Positions 1 to 12,892 of a DNA stretch of 64,000 bases are shown piece by piece (the first letter of the stretch is position 1; every line of letters starts with the position of its first letter). Made by a program: the position numbers and the translations under genes. The notes under the pieces are model-generated. The model had not been told where the DNA came from, made no database searches, and saw only the letters and a program-made list of their open reading frames with translations. Source of the stretch: Maratus speciosus (taxonomy: Eukaryota > Arthropoda > Arachnida > Araneae > Salticidae); contig OZ010800.1 in NCBI GenBank assembly GCA_963932465.1, positions 95,127,307-95,191,306 of the forward strand. The letters are read 5' to 3'.

Positions 1-1342
1 AAATCAAAATGCTAATTCCTCTACCATGTTGCCAAATTAGAGGATTATTTTATTAAGATAAAACCACTCATTCCAAATAGTAATGTTTATTTTATTTAAT
101 GACAGATTAATTAAGGAGAATATTACTAATATGAAATAGTGGTAGATATTTGAATGAAAATAACTTGCTAAATGACCAAAACTGATTAAATGCGGATTGT
201 TCATCAAAGAAATCAATTAATGATTGTTAAAGCATTCGCTGCAAAAAATGCCTTGAACAACTTGCTCTGATATGTCATAAAAATTATGATTATACCTGTT
301 GTTAGTCAGGTTTTAAATGCACGTTATGTCACTACTATGTTTTATAATGCATGTTATCGGCAAAGGAAAAAAACTGAAACTTTTGATGATTAAGCAAATG
401 CGATTGCAGTTGTGTTATTTTATGTTTTCAAAGTTTCGTTTAGTTTTTGCTAGGCTAACAATATTTTTTACACAATCATTAATAAGGATGGTATTTTTTC
501 TCAAATTAAAAATGAAGGACAGTTTATAATGATACTCATTACCACAATTACTAAAAATAATTTTTGTAACTGGCTTCAAAAATTTAACATTTCTTCTTCG
601 TGTTAAAAACATTAGCCTAGCATGAAAATTAAATATAGTTGTTGTTTTATTTTTTGTTGTAACATTAATCAACTATAAAGTCATGTTGGAATCCTTATTT
701 ATTTTCAGTTATTATTCAAGTGTCCTATAAAAAGAAGCAATGAGTTAAAATTGAATACAGTTAAATGTTAATTTAAATATACTTAAAAATTACAACTTTC
801 TTATCACACGGCAGTACACTTTAAATGAAAGCTAAGTTTATTCAGACGATGAGATGCGTAAATAAGCCCAGTTACTGCAAAATTATACAAATCACGTTTA
901 ATACACGATCCCACTTAATACGCGACTTTTGTTCACTCCCTTGAAACGCGTCTTAACCGGTTTCCATTGTATTTTACTGATTAATTATCAATATTATAAA
1001 GAACAAACGTATCTGTGTATAACGCTGACGTCATTTTGCGAATGGCAACACTTCACGATCAAATTTCGGTCCTGAAATTTTTGCTACTGCAATTTTTTAA
1101 TCTTATGACCATCGTACATTTTCAATTTTCGTCGCATAGGGGAAAAAAATAACTTTTAAATGCCATTTGTTTAAAAACTGTATTCATTGACTGATGTATT
1201 ATATTTTCTAAAATACTTTTTAAGCATGATTTTTTTTTTAAGTTTATCTTATCATGTGCCGGTTTCAATACATAATAATAATAAACATTTTGCACATAAA
1301 GCCACAAGCATTTTTCAGCATTTGTTTCTGACTATTTTTGCA
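1..1342. other. AT-rich intergenic DNA, no gene seen
   Basis: No ORF here exceeds 85 codons and none has a recognisable domain. The composition is strongly A/T with short poly-T runs. I see no TIR pair, RNA gene or splice-bounded exon. Confidence 0.6.
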
Positions 1343-1500
1343 TAACGAAATTAATACTTCCTTTATAAACAAATAAAAGAATAATATTAAAAAACCCACC
1401 AACCTAACATATTTGTGAAAGGCAAATTAACGAAATTAATACTTCTTTTATAAACAAATAAAATAATAATATTGAAAAAACACAAATCTAACATTTGTAA
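1343..1500. repeat. 86-bp tandem duplication
   Basis: The stretch beginning AACGAAATTAATACTTC at 1343 recurs at 1429 with a few substitutions, giving two adjacent units of about 86 bp. The second unit fades out near 1500. It is non-coding and looks like a local duplication rather than a mobile element. Confidence 0.75.
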
Positions 1501-3096
1501 TCGTACAATTTAAATTTTTATATAACCAAATAGGATTTTTGTTTTTCAAATGGAATTTTTTTGTAAAGTTCACCTCAGTTTACTGATTGTGTATGGTTTT
1601 AAAAACAATTTTAAAGCATGAAATATTTTTTATTTTATCTATACCGGGCGGAGCTCGATTACGAAGGATTAATCCGTTTGCCCTTAAAACAACATTAAAG
1701 AGTTCACCATTTTCTTACGGCTAATATCCATTAAAAAAACTTCCCTATGAATAAATAAATAAAATAATATAAATAAAACACAAATTTACCAGACATGTAT
1801 AAGCTCTGAAATTATCAGAATATAAAAGGATGCCGTAAGTAGCAAAATCTTGGTAAAATAACTCTTAGCATGCGGCTAATAAGAAAATATCGCTCTTGAT
1901 AAATATCAAAAATCCATTTGATTGTATAATTCGTATTTTCCATATGAAAAATGCTTTTTTTTAAATGTAAGTGGTCAATTTAAAAAATTTATTGCTTATA
2001 AAAAAATTATTAATTTTCAATATAAAAAATGTTTTCACCTGTATTCTTTAACCCGGGAAGCCCGGGTACAATCCCCTAGTTATTTTTATAGAGAGGAGTT
2101 TGGTGTCGACCAGTGTTATTAGAAACAGAGTTTGACTATAATAAGGATTATTTTTGTTTTCTTTCAGATTTCGATGATTTGTATAAGTGGATATTAGTGA
2201 ACATTTCTAGAAGAAAGCAAAAATTTCCCTCTAAAAGCATTTTGGCATGTGATTACACTGTGATGGAAAATGCATCCTATTTTTATTTTAAGAATTTAAT
2301 CGGATCTCCTCTTTCAGTTCATTTTTTTCGATATAACCATTTTTAGTCAGCTACTGCCACACCTAAAATTTTACAGATTTTACTTCCATTTATTTTATCC
2401 AAAGATAATTTCAATTTACATAGATGTTCATATATTATATATATTAATTTTATTTGTCTTAAATTTTATTTAGATAGAAATAGAAACGAAATAATGTGTT
2501 CGTAATAGAAGGTCTTTAGCCAAAATCAGCTAATTGTTTATACTCTAAAATACGTTTTCTAAATTGCTTTCTTTATTTAAATAATGCAAAATTCACTCAT
2601 GAAAATATTCATAGGTTTATTCGTGTGATATTCCTAAGATATTCTGAATTTCTGTTAAGTTATTCTTAAAGTTGTCTCTTTTATATTTGTCACAAAATAT
2701 GAATAGATAGAACGAAAAATGGCTTAAAAATTGCAAATCACTTCTAATTTCTGGGCTCTTCAGTATAGTTTTAGCCATAACAAATGTAACGTTTTATTTT
2801 ACTTTTTTATTGTAATTGGATTAAAATACATAAATATTTTAATTTTAATTTTTGTTATTTAGACTAAAATTAACTGTTAAATCAGCAAAATAAAATATAT
2901 CTTAAGATATGCCGAAACAAATATGTCTTCAGACTACCGAAAAATATAAGCTGTTATTTTTTAGACACTAACGTACAGACGCTTCCCCCAAAAAGACAAC
3001 AGCCCAAAAACTTAAATCACCAAAAATTCCCTGTGACAAAAATATAAATAAATAAATAAATAATAAAAAATATAAACGGAAAGAGCCTTTCATTAT

Positions 3097-3130
<34 letters not shown>

Positions 3131-3624
3131 TTTTGAAACATGGTTATTGTCCTCGTCAGGGTAGGAAATCAAAAGCATATCTGAAGGTTTTTATTGGTTT
3201 AATCATCATTTTATTCGTTTTCTGATTGGTCTATACAGTAATATGTATTTCCCTTTACTTTCAACAGAGATGGATACCTGCTGTTGCTACTATGACAAAA
3301 ATGTAATAAAAAACTGCAAAAAAATAAATAACTCAGAAACAAATTGAGATACAACTTTCAAACATATTGCATTTAAAAGTAATTTTTTTTCTCTATACGA
3401 CGATATAAAAAGTAATATTGTGGGATGATTAGAAGTTTAAAAATGAAATTTCACTTAAAATGGGCCGTCAGATTTCTTTGAAATCTGATGATGGAAAAGC
3501 CTTTTCCCGAACAGCCAATGAAATGCTTGGATAGTACGTAAGTTTCAGGTGGATAATACGTACGAGAAGCAGGCGATAAACGGATAAACGTGGTTTGCAA
3601 TCCCACGTACTATTGTAATTTTTC
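1501..3624. other. AT-rich intergenic DNA with poly-T tract
   Basis: Only short A/T-biased ORFs occur (longest about 77 codons), with no recognisable domain. A pure T run of about 28 bases lies at 3098-3125 and an AAATAAATAAAT run at about 3043-3065. A small GC palindrome (CCCGGGAAGCCCGGG) sits near 2052. Confidence 0.55.
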
Positions 3625-3689
3625 ATTCTTCTGATGCCTACTGTAACGTCCCTGAATTTGTCGGTCGAATTCAGTAACACCCTGTATAT
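3625..3689 (+). repeat. Fragment of the CACCCTGTATATA-end repeat
   Basis: This ~65-bp piece aligns by eye with 61428-61498. Both run through a TTTTTCATTCTTCTGATG-like stretch and end in AACACCCTGTATATA. At 61 kb the same terminus belongs to a ~0.5-kb TIR element, so this is probably a truncated right end of that family. No matching left end was found upstream. Confidence 0.55.
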
Positions 3690-4059
3690 ACTGATGCACA
3701 TTTATACAGATCAGCTATTCGTGTTTCAGAATATCACACAACTTTTTATAGCCTAATCGCCATAAGAGGATGGAGGGTTTATTCTGTACACCATCTAGCC
3801 TTATTCAACGATTTAAACATCCTAAACATCAATTATGAAAATTTAACGGATTTTTTTTTCGTTTTCCCTCCATTGAAAAAGAATATTTATGTTTGTCTGT
3901 CTTGTAAGGAACATTACAGTTTTTAACATTCAATGAGTAAGGATATAAAGAAAAACTCCCGTTTATTCCACGGAAATGTATGATTTTCTCTAAAACAAAG
4001 ACAGAAATTTCCCAAAAAATCACATTTTTTTCTAATTCGTGTGAATCAAAAATTTCCAG

Positions 4060-4581
4060 TCAAAAATTTCCAAAAACTTCCAGTACCTTTTTATAGAAAA
4101 ATAAATTTAAAGTAAAGGCGCAAAATTTCACCTTCTTTTAAGAAGAGATTTTCTATAAGATAATACTGGTGCCGAAAAATTTTCGAACCATGAGACAACC
4201 ACCTCATCGAGTTGGAGGCTGAAATTCCAGAATTAACTAAAATTTGATTCCCATATGAAAACAGAATCGCTCTGGCAAGTCATATATTGGTGGAAAACAC
4301 CTAAAAACCCGATTTTACCGGTTGACTCGTAGTTTAACCATTTGTTGTTTTGGGGTGTTTTCATACACCCAAAGGTATGAAAACATGGCGGACTGGGAAC
4401 AGGAAAATGCAATAGTAAGCCTACGAGTCGACCGCTAAAATCGGGTTTTTAGGTGTTTTCCACCAATATATGACTTGGCAGACCGATTGCGCTTTAATAT
4501 GGGAATCGAGTTTTAGCTAATTCTTGAATTTCAGCCTCCAACTCAATGAGGTGGTTGCCTGTGCTGCCGGCAGCCGGCCTA
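4060..4581. mobile_element. Palindromic (foldback) TIR element, copy 1
   Basis: The two arms are imperfect reverse complements. The left arm (about 4195-4330) runs from CAACCACCTCATCGAGTTGG to CCGATTTTACCGGTTGACTC; the right arm (about 4420-4560) runs back through the complementary sequence. A short spacer around 4340-4400 separates them. The right end GCCGGCAGCCGGCCTA resembles the terminus of the better-preserved copy at 49854-50594; the matching left end is missing. It has no coding capacity, so it is a non-autonomous element of unknown superfamily. Confidence 0.75.
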
Positions 4582-4589
4582 TTAACAAT

Positions 4590-5127
4590 GTCTACATGGA
4601 AAATATCTAAAAATTAAAGATTCTTTTTCTGAGTACTATTCTAAAACCCTAATGTAATATAAATATGTATTATAATATTATTGAAATTTAATTTAAAACA
4701 TTAGTTTTGATAAAAAGTAATATTTTTTAATAATTTAGAAAAATGTAAAATATTCAAAGAAATTTAAAAAAAAGGATTTGAAAAGTAAGATTGTTACTTA
4801 TAAGTCAACCCAAAAAGACGTTATGTAAAGTTATGACGTTACTTTCAACAAAAGTTTTATTCCGCAATACTTTATTTGGTATTAATGACACACTGCATTA
4901 CTTCGATATTCCATGTTACCATAAAAATGCATTTATGGAGTTATGCAAGGCATTGCTAAACAACATAACATTAAATATGAGTTACTTTTAACGCAGATGT
5001 TAAATATATATTTTGTATTAAAACATATGCTGTTTGAGCTTTTGCTATAACAAGTTCAAAGAAACTTATAATGAGTGAAGTCTATTTATTTGGAATAGAC
5101 TTCAGGATTTGGAATAGACTTTTGGAA
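4590..5127. other. AT-rich intergenic DNA
   Basis: No gene, RNA or element boundary was recognised. The short ORFs are A/T-biased and show no domain. Confidence 0.5.
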
Positions 5128-5921
5128 TAGGTGATAACCGTTTGGATGTATAATCTATTAATAGTATGTGCCAATAGTTTCATTTTTTGAAACTCAATTA
5201 ACTTTCAAAACTAGCTTTCGAACTAAACTGTGCGTGTAAAAACTTCAAATACAGCAGAAATTTTTCGAAAACTGAAAAGAAGGACACAACAAAAATTTTG
5301 CAGGCTAGTACTATGGTATGAAATTTCTTTTGGTAAGAGCAATTTAATTTTTTTTAATCCTTTACGAGATCAAGCAAAATGAAATGGGATAATTTCCCAA
5401 AAAAGTGAAAACACCAAGAATATCTCGCGGTATATGTGCTGGACTCGATTCAAGCTAATAATTCTTACAGGTGGAATGCTTCTCAAACTATTTTTTATTT
5501 CCCCCTTCAAGTTAAATTATAAAAATTTGCAAAGGAGCCAGGTTTTTTGTGGCATACATGCCAACTTCAAAATATTCTGCTTTAAAATGTTGTTTAATTT
5601 GAACCAGCTTAAAATCGTTTCGAAAAAAAAATAATTAGATATATCTTTATTCGTGTAATATCATGCATATCTGTAAAAATTACGTGATTTTACTGCTAAA
5701 AACATTTTCTAGTTCGAATCGTGTTTATCCTGGATCTAATTATACAAGAATACTGGGGTGTTGGAATGTTTGCCATGAGAGTTTATTTATTTATTTATAG
5801 TTTCAGAGTCCCTAGCCAGGTGATAACCATTTGGATGTATAATCTATTAATAGTATGTGCCAATAGTTTCATTTTTTGAAACTCAATTAACTTTCAAAAC
5901 TAGCTTTAGAACTAAACTAAC
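5128..5921 (+). repeat. Pair of ~104-bp direct repeats 690 bp apart
   Basis: The sequence starting AGGTGATAACCGTTTGGATG at 5128-5231 recurs at 5818-5921 with only a few differences, in the same orientation. The ~590 bp between them shows no coding potential. The repeats could be termini of a small non-autonomous element or the trace of a local duplication. I saw no target-site duplication or primer-binding site that would identify an LTR pair. Confidence 0.7.
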
Positions 5922-6971
5922 TTCTAAACTAACTCCTTCAAACTAACTTTCAAAGTAACTTATCACTTTAAAAAATCATCGATATATTTTCAAAATATTT
6001 GTAGTTTTTAATTGTAATTCATATAATTAAGCAGTTTTAAAATAGTAACTGTCACTATGTCAATTACAGATATAGAATACAGAAACCATATAAAACACAA
6101 TATAAATATATTTTTTATAATATATTTTAGATTTTTATTTATATTTTCAAATAATTATGTTCTACCTTAAATACATTTTCAGTACAATTATTTGTTCAAT
6201 ATGATAAACGAATCCATCTAAGCTTTCGACTGAAACATTCCTAAAATAGTCGTCAGTCTATGAAAATTCATTACATATTTTCATAGGAAGAATTTTTGAA
6301 AATAAGGTATTTGACAAAGCAAATAACATATTGTTTGTAATTTTGAAACTGATACTGTAATTATTCTTCGTCTGAAAAGTTTTTAAAAGGCGAAGCATCA
6401 AATAATATAAACAGATTCATCTGGCTTACCTTTCATGTATTAGAATAGTTTTATTTATTTTAATCAGGATTATGGAAAAAAATCAAATCATGGAATAATC
6501 GAAGCATATTGCACTTTATTTGGCATCTATTTTATGTATCAGAAAATGTTCTGTATTTTTCAGAATTTAACGGCTTCATTCAGTAAAAGTATTTTCGTAA
6601 ATTTCTTTCAGTATTCATTCTTTCTCAAGGATTTAAACTCAATTCAATTTTTATCATCCTCATGTACATGAAATAAAAACAAAAGAATGAGAAAAGCAAG
6701 GAATTCACAAGACAGATTTCGTGCACTATCTGAAAAAAAGACTTTTTTTATGTAAACGATTTTATAGTAATTGCATAATAAATCTTTACAAATGTTTATG
6801 TCTTTAGATACATTGGAGCATCAGATTCAATCTAAATCCCTCTTAGCGACATGAAGCAATCAAAATATAAATCTTTATTCTTAGGAGTTCTACTTGAAAT
6901 GATGATACATCTATTCTATATTCCACAGACTCATTTCTTATTTGCGCTCTGAGATAGAGAATTCTGTTTGT
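5922..6971. other. AT-rich intergenic DNA
   Basis: No ORF of note and no repeat structure was recognised between the direct repeat and the TTAA element at 6976. Confidence 0.5.
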
Positions 6972-6975
6972 TTAA

Positions 6976-7703
6976 GGTGTCTTGTACCTTATAAACGCTA
7001 CGAAAATTAACGAAAAATCTTTAAAATTTGAATTACACTGTCTTCAATTTTTTTATGTATAAACTTGAAATTTTGTATATTTATGAAACAGGTTGCACTT
7101 TGTAATGTGCTACCATTAGAAATTTATTAGCCTTTTACAGAATTTGTGTATTTTTGAAATCAAAATAGCTCCTTTATTTACTCCAGAAGTCATTGCGAGC
7201 ATGGTATCGTGAGAAAGTATGTATGGATTGTCATGAAATTTGGTAAAGATACTAAACAAACATGTGTTTTTAAAATGAAGTACTTTTAAGTATTTACAAC
7301 CGTAATATTTTTAGTTATGACTATTTTTATTCATTAAAAATATAAAATTTTGATATTCTTTTACAAAAATGTTTTTTTATATAGTTAGTGAAATAATTTT
7401 GGTCTAAGAGTAATGCATTTTAAACACACATATATGTTTAGTATTTTTACGAAATTTCATGACAATCCATACGTACTTTCTCTACATATGCGCACAATGC
7501 AAAAAAGAGCTATTTTGATTTCAACAATACACAAATTCTATAAAACGCTAATAAATTTCTAATGACAGCATATTACAAAGCACAATCTGTTTAATCAATA
7601 TCCATAATTTCAGGTTTATACATATAAAGGTTTTGAAGATAGACTAATTATAACTTTGAATTTCTTCGTTAAATTTCGTCGCCTTTAAAAGGTACAAGAC
7701 TCC
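6976..7703. mobile_element. TTAA-flanked long-TIR MITE (GGTGTCTTGTACC termini)
   Basis: A 728-bp element flanked by TTAA on both sides (6972-6975 and 7704-7707). It begins GGTGTCTTGTACCTT and ends with the near complement AAGGTACAAGACTCC. The inverted arms are long, about 270 bp each, for example CATGAAATTT near 7234 matched by AAATTTCATG near 7451. The centre is A/T-rich with no ORF. TTAA duplications are typical of piggyBac-type transposases, but the internal terminus is GG rather than the usual CC, so the superfamily is inferred. Confidence 0.8.
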
Positions 7704-8618
7704 TTAACAGACTTCCAATAAAGACTTTTATGCAATTTCTTTGGCATTTTTAACACTTTCTAACAAAGTTAAAAAGTGTTTATGCATTTGGTTTGTCTGT
7801 CTGTTCGTCTCTCCACGCTCTAACTCCCGTAAATATACTCGGATTTTCATTAAATCAATAAAGTTTATTTAGGGTCACCAAAGCATGTTTGGTATTGTAT
7901 ATGATGTATCCTGGATTAATCGTTCATTTACAGGGGCACTCAAAAATATTCCATTACATTATAGTATATGGGGGTAAATCGTTTACAGAGTATTTTATTG
8001 ACATTACGATATTTCAGATATATTCAAACTGATATAAATCCCTTAATTTCACTACGATCACGTTAGAACAGGGCATTCATAGCATTTTTTATTCAGTTAC
8101 AGGGAGACACAAAAGAAATCGGTTACAGTACAGTACTGTCTTTGAGTAATAATTGCTGGAGTGTACAGTTTAAAATTCGGCATGCGCTTTTAAATTTAAT
8201 TAATTTTTTTGCACCGTACTAGTTATATATAAATTCTATACCTGAAATAGAGGGCTGCATAAAAGCAATCATGTACCGTTCTCCTTATTTGAGGAAATTG
8301 CTGAAGGTAATTTTTCTACTGAAGTATATGTATCCCCTAAGTGAATTAAATTTTGGCATTCATGCAGTTATTAGATTCAAATCTATATATCACATACAGG
8401 GTTTCTGAAAAAATTTGCATAATTTTCTGATCGTGGATGGGAACAGCCGAAAATAGGTTTTGAAATGTATTATGCGTTTCCATGTGGTAGAATTAGATGG
8501 AAAATTTTTATTTTTTAATCGGTGCATTTTCGTTAAATTATTCTGAATGTGTTGGAAAGTGTTTCATAATGTATGATTGACGCATGATTTTTTCTTACGT
8601 GTTTTAATTATATCCGTA
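7704..8618. other. AT-rich intergenic DNA with TGTCTGTCTGTT motif
   Basis: No ORF or TIR was seen. A TTTGTCTGTCTGTTCGTC stretch near 7792 resembles the CTGTCTGT motifs found inside several unrelated repeats of the window. Confidence 0.45.
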
Positions 8619-8620
8619 TA

Positions 8621-9367
8621 CCGTGTGCCCGCTAAGGGCCGTTGTCACCCCAATAATTTCAGAACGGCAGCAGCTTTTGTCATAAAAGTGGGGTCTATGT
8701 ATAGCAAAGTAGGCAAGCGCTACTGAATGAAACCACATGGTGAAATACTGCGAGTTAGCATTCCTATCTCGAGAACGGAAAGAGATAGGTGAAAAAAGTG
8801 AAATACAAAGTTGTAGACCATTATCGATTTAATATGAAAAGACACCTTATGGACATTAATGCGAAGAATACGGTTAAAACGAGCATTTGTTTTTTCGTGA
8901 TTTCCTACACTGAGACGGGGCAAAACGATCTTAGAAAGAAATATATAACTTGTTATAACAATATACTTTTATTTGAAATGTTCAAACTTCTCACCGTCAG
9001 ATGTGACGGGCATTTGGATGCACATATGACCGAAAGATAATCATTTCTCCTTCTGTAAAAGTTTCGTGACGTCACAGTGTAGGAAATCACGAAAAAACAA
9101 ATGCGTGTTTTAACCATTCTATTCTTCCCGTAAATGTCCACAAGGTGTCTTTTCGTATTAATTCAATGATGCTCTACAACTTCGTAAATCTTTTTTTGTC
9201 CTATCTCTGTCCTTTTCCGAGATAGGAATTTTAATTCCGCAGTTTTCCACCAGTGGGCACTACAGGTGGATTCATTCAGTTGAGCATGGCAACTTTACTA
9301 TACCTAGACCCCACATTTAGTACTGTAACTCTTAGTGAGCTATAGTGGTCTTTAGTGAGCATATATG
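8621..9367. mobile_element. Foldback element with ~300-bp inverted arms
   Basis: The arms 8621-8925 and about 9065-9367 are imperfect reverse complements. Shared landmarks are GTGGGGTCTA, CCTATCTC, AAAAGACACCTT and TTGTTTTTTCGTGATTTCCT. TA lies outside both ends (8619-8620, 9368-9369), matching the TA duplication of the Tc1/mariner group, although the termini are diverged. Short ORFs on both strands share the peptide ICFFVISYT only because the DNA is palindromic. No transposase is present. Confidence 0.75.
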
Positions 9368-9369
9368 TA

Positions 9370-10003
9370 TATGCCTTATTATGAATATTATTTGTAGGTT
9401 TTATATATAACTGCTAAACAAATGCTTTAAATGTCATTGTTATTTTTATGTTGGAAGGACCTCATTCTAGTGGTGGTCTCATATCAACTTCATTCATTCT
9501 GTCTCATGTCAGGGGCGCGTCAAAATTTTTATTATAGCATCTGCGCGTCCAAATGATCGGTAATGGCCAAAATGCGTTTTATACTGAAAGTGGATCGTAA
9601 TAAAAGGGGTTACAAATTTCCCATCTTATAGCAAACTATTTTTACTAAAATAAGTCAACTCTTGACTGCTCCTCAAAGTGGGTTCGCAAATCACAAAAAT
9701 GATATGAAATGAACAAAGTATTCTATTAACTGAAACACAGGGATGTTTAGCCAAGACGGTAAACTTAACTAAACTAAACTAAACTTAAAATTGAGAAGTA
9801 TTTAATGTGAATGAATTTTACAATGTGAATTTCTTTCAAATGAGGCCGTTATTTGGCTAGAGGCCAAAGTTCATCTGATGTAACACTCCATCTGTTCCGG
9901 TCACAAACTTTAACAGCTGCTTCAGTGACTAACTTAACGCAAATTTCTACTGATTGGTTGTGACAAGAAAATTTATAATAGATATTTTAGTAACCTTCTA
10001 AAC
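9370..10003. other. Intergenic DNA between elements
   Basis: No gene was recognised. CAGGGGCGCGTCAAAA near 9510 resembles a hAT-type terminus, but no partner end was found. An AACTAAACTAAACTAAACTT run lies near 9765-9785. Confidence 0.4.
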
Positions 10004-10151
10004 CATGGGTGGGCAAATGTGGCAAGCTCGACACCAATAAAATTTTATGGTAATTATTGCCTTATGTAATCATCGAATCTCTGCCATTCAAGAAGTCGAC
10101 TTTTCTGTAAAATGTTTGTGGTATCTGGCGAGCCACAGTTGGTCACCCCTG
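10004..10151. mobile_element. 148-bp hAT-type MITE
   Basis: It starts CATGGGTGGGCAAATGTGGC and ends with the complement of CAGGGGTGACCAACTGTGGC, which are typical hAT-like terminal sequences. The flanking 8-mers TTCTAAAC (9996-10003) and TTGTAAAC (10152-10159) match at 7 of 8 positions, consistent with an aged 8-bp target duplication. It has no coding content. Confidence 0.8.
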
Positions 10152-10511
10152 TTGTAAACTCACATTATGAGATAGTCAGTCGATAGAGAAAACCGTAACA
10201 AGTCGATCCGCTATATTCAGCTTTGCAAGTCGATTGAATCGGTACAATTTTCAGCTTCGAAGTACAAGTATGGAATAATGAACTGACAAATGGAACTATT
10301 CGAGCTCACAGAAGTTCGTTTGGGAATTTTCTTCGTTGCTGATGTCCTGGTGTTATCTCCTTCATCTGCTCAATGAGGATATTTTCATGATTTCCAAATA
10401 GGTATTTCGGCAAATTAAAGGAACTATAACCTTTCGTAGATGGTCTGGCAAGTAACGGGAGTTACAAGCTAGATTCCACAGATTCAGAGAAACAGGATGG
10501 ATTCATTTTAA

Positions 10512-11265
10512 GGGGTCTCAGAACTCTTAAAGCTTTAAAATTTTCGAAATTTTATTTTTTTTAGATATTAAACTACTATCTTTTCTGAACATTTTGGTAT
10601 AAATGTTTTCTTGAAATTCCTATTAGAACAGAAGTTATGGCTTTTAGAATTATACACGCTCAATAGCTGAAGCGGCGTTTCAAAAACTTTGAAGTCAATT
10701 TTCTCCAAATGACGTTTTTGGGCATAACGCGCACGATATCTCAAAAACTTCGGATTTTTCTTTTCATGAAATTTTCAAAACATATGTTTCATGTTAGTCT
10801 GTATAAACTGAACCTAAAATTTCCTTCTTATTGTTCAGAAATATATTCTTTATAGGTGATTATACTGTTGAAAATTTCTAAGTTTTGCATTAACTAAATA
10901 CAACTTTGTATTAAAAATAGAAAAATGCTTTAAATACAAATTTATTTAGGTTCAGAGTAATTGTTACAATGTGAAGCATAAGTAGGACCCAAAATTTTCC
11001 TTCTACTTGCAAAATTTATTTTGTAATCGTGCGCATAATCTGTTATGCCGATTTTCCGCTCGTCAAATGCCTGACATTTTGGAGCCCACTGTAAATTCTA
11101 ATTCTGCATCTTGTAATTTTTCAAATACATGAAATGAAAGAACATACTTATATCTTTCATCCCAATATAAAATTTTGTCTTAAAATCAATTACATTTTAA
11201 GATATTATATGTTGAAAATGGTCTTTTTTTTTCGATTTTTCCAATTTTAAGAGTCCTGAGACCCC
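10512..11265 (+). mobile_element. TTAA-flanked MITE, GGGGTCTC family, complete copy
   Basis: A 754-bp element with TTAA on both sides (10508-10511, 11266-11269). Left terminus GGGGTCTCAGAACTCTTAAA; the right terminus reads as GGGGTCTCAGGACTCTTAAA on the other strand, so the TIR is about 24 bp. The interior is A/T-rich and has no transposase. The same family recurs forward at 14996-15723 and 19688-20413 and reversed at 16920-17577 and 21629-22371. TTAA duplication suggests mobilisation by a piggyBac-type transposase (inference). Confidence 0.85.
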
Positions 11266-11269
11266 TTAA

Positions 11270-12892
11270 ATGTGAATCAACCGATGCAGTACACTTTCGC
11301 GATGTAGGTACATAACTAGTATCACAAGTTAAGAAGAGGGTTTCTCTGTTCCAAAGTAGATTCTTAAAATTCAATAAGCAGTAGCGATCTACATTTCGTA
11401 AAATATCGGTCCAGGGAATCGGCGTGAAAAGTCAATTGAACATACGCTTATTAAAAGAACTTGCACTATTACAAACATACACTTCTGTTCAGTTTGCAAA
11501 TCCTGAAATTAAAATGGCTTAAGCTTTAGAAATTCTTATGACTTTCAAATTGGAAGAGTTTAATCAATTGGGCCACAATATGACTGAATACCTGTCTTTT
11601 GTCCATCAAGATCTTCGAAAAGATGTGGCAGAGTTAGCTGAATGAATGGAGAGCAAGGAAGCCACTAAAGTGTTTATTTAATTTGTTCTCAAGTAAACGT
11701 TTGCATCACAGTTCCATCACATATGATCGCAATTCTTTTTTCAGTTTACATTTCATTTTTCTTCAAGAAATCTACAATGTCATTGCATATAGAAGTCACC
11801 TTACCAGATGATGGGTTCAAATGACCAAAATAATTGGGACCTGGTTAAACTATCAAAGAAATATGTTCTTCGCGACGCTGAAGCTTTGCCTCCTCTTTAA
11901 CCTGGTACAGAATTCTTTCTTTAGGGCCATCAAAGTATAGAGCAAAAGGAGTATCTTAAAAAAAATAACAAAGTGAGGTATTGCCCTCTAGCAGTGAGAA
12001 AATAATTTTACGCGCAGACAGTAGCAGGTGTTTCTATTATAGAATAGATGTTTTTTTTATAGATCATGGTTAACAATATCCTTCAAATCATAAACAGGAA
12101 ATACGTTTTCCAGCCTATTTGAAATTTTAATAATATAGAAATATTATGAAAATTATAAAAATGGAGAAAGCGAAAAATTTAATTTTTAATATTTTTTAGA
12201 AATGTTGGCTATGTTGCGGCGGCAAAAGATATGATGCCACCAAAATGACATTTTAGTGTTGCATTCAAAATATCTTAGTGTGGCTATTGCATTCTATTAG
12301 AAATTGAATTTCTATATTTGAAAATTTACGAAAAAAATAGCAAAAACAATGTTTTATGCGATTTTTCGGAACTTTGGCCCCTTTGCGACGTAAAGGATAT
12401 TAACCAATCGGTGTAACATTTTACGCATTTATTCTTCTTTACAAAAGGCAACTTTATCGCGTATAACGTTTCGATTATAAATATTTCATTTTTTTTTCGA
12501 TCCACCATATTGCAGGTTAATGGTCAAACAATCCCGATATTTGTACGTTTGATAATTATAAAAATACGTCTTAAAAATATATTGAAAACATATAGATATA
12601 CTACGTTTTGCTTATGAATATAAAGGTAAGTTAGAATTTCCAAAATTACTTTTTAACAAAAAATGAATAAATAAATTAAGCTGACCTCAATCGATTGTTT
12701 TTCCCCTTCATGTTTTATTGCCAAACCTATAATGGTACCATATTAGAAACCTGAACGGATCGTTATACTAATTAGCAAAACCCATAAATTATGTTTGAAG
12801 ACAATACGTAACTCTATCCGAAATAAAAGTATTCCATAAATATGAAAATTACTCTATAATTATATGGATAATAACATTTTTATCTTTTCTGT
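11270..12892. other. AT-rich intergenic DNA
   Basis: No recognisable gene or element was seen. Short ORFs up to about 60 codons are unsupported. A pure A run of about 19 bases (12893-12911) abuts the start of the tandem duplication. Confidence 0.5.

Noticed and set aside
2113..2346. 77-codon ORF after a 66-codon ORF
   Set aside because: No known motif and no convincing splice or promoter context.
8789..9141. ORFs on both strands sharing a peptide
   Set aside because: Explained by the palindromic arms of the foldback element.
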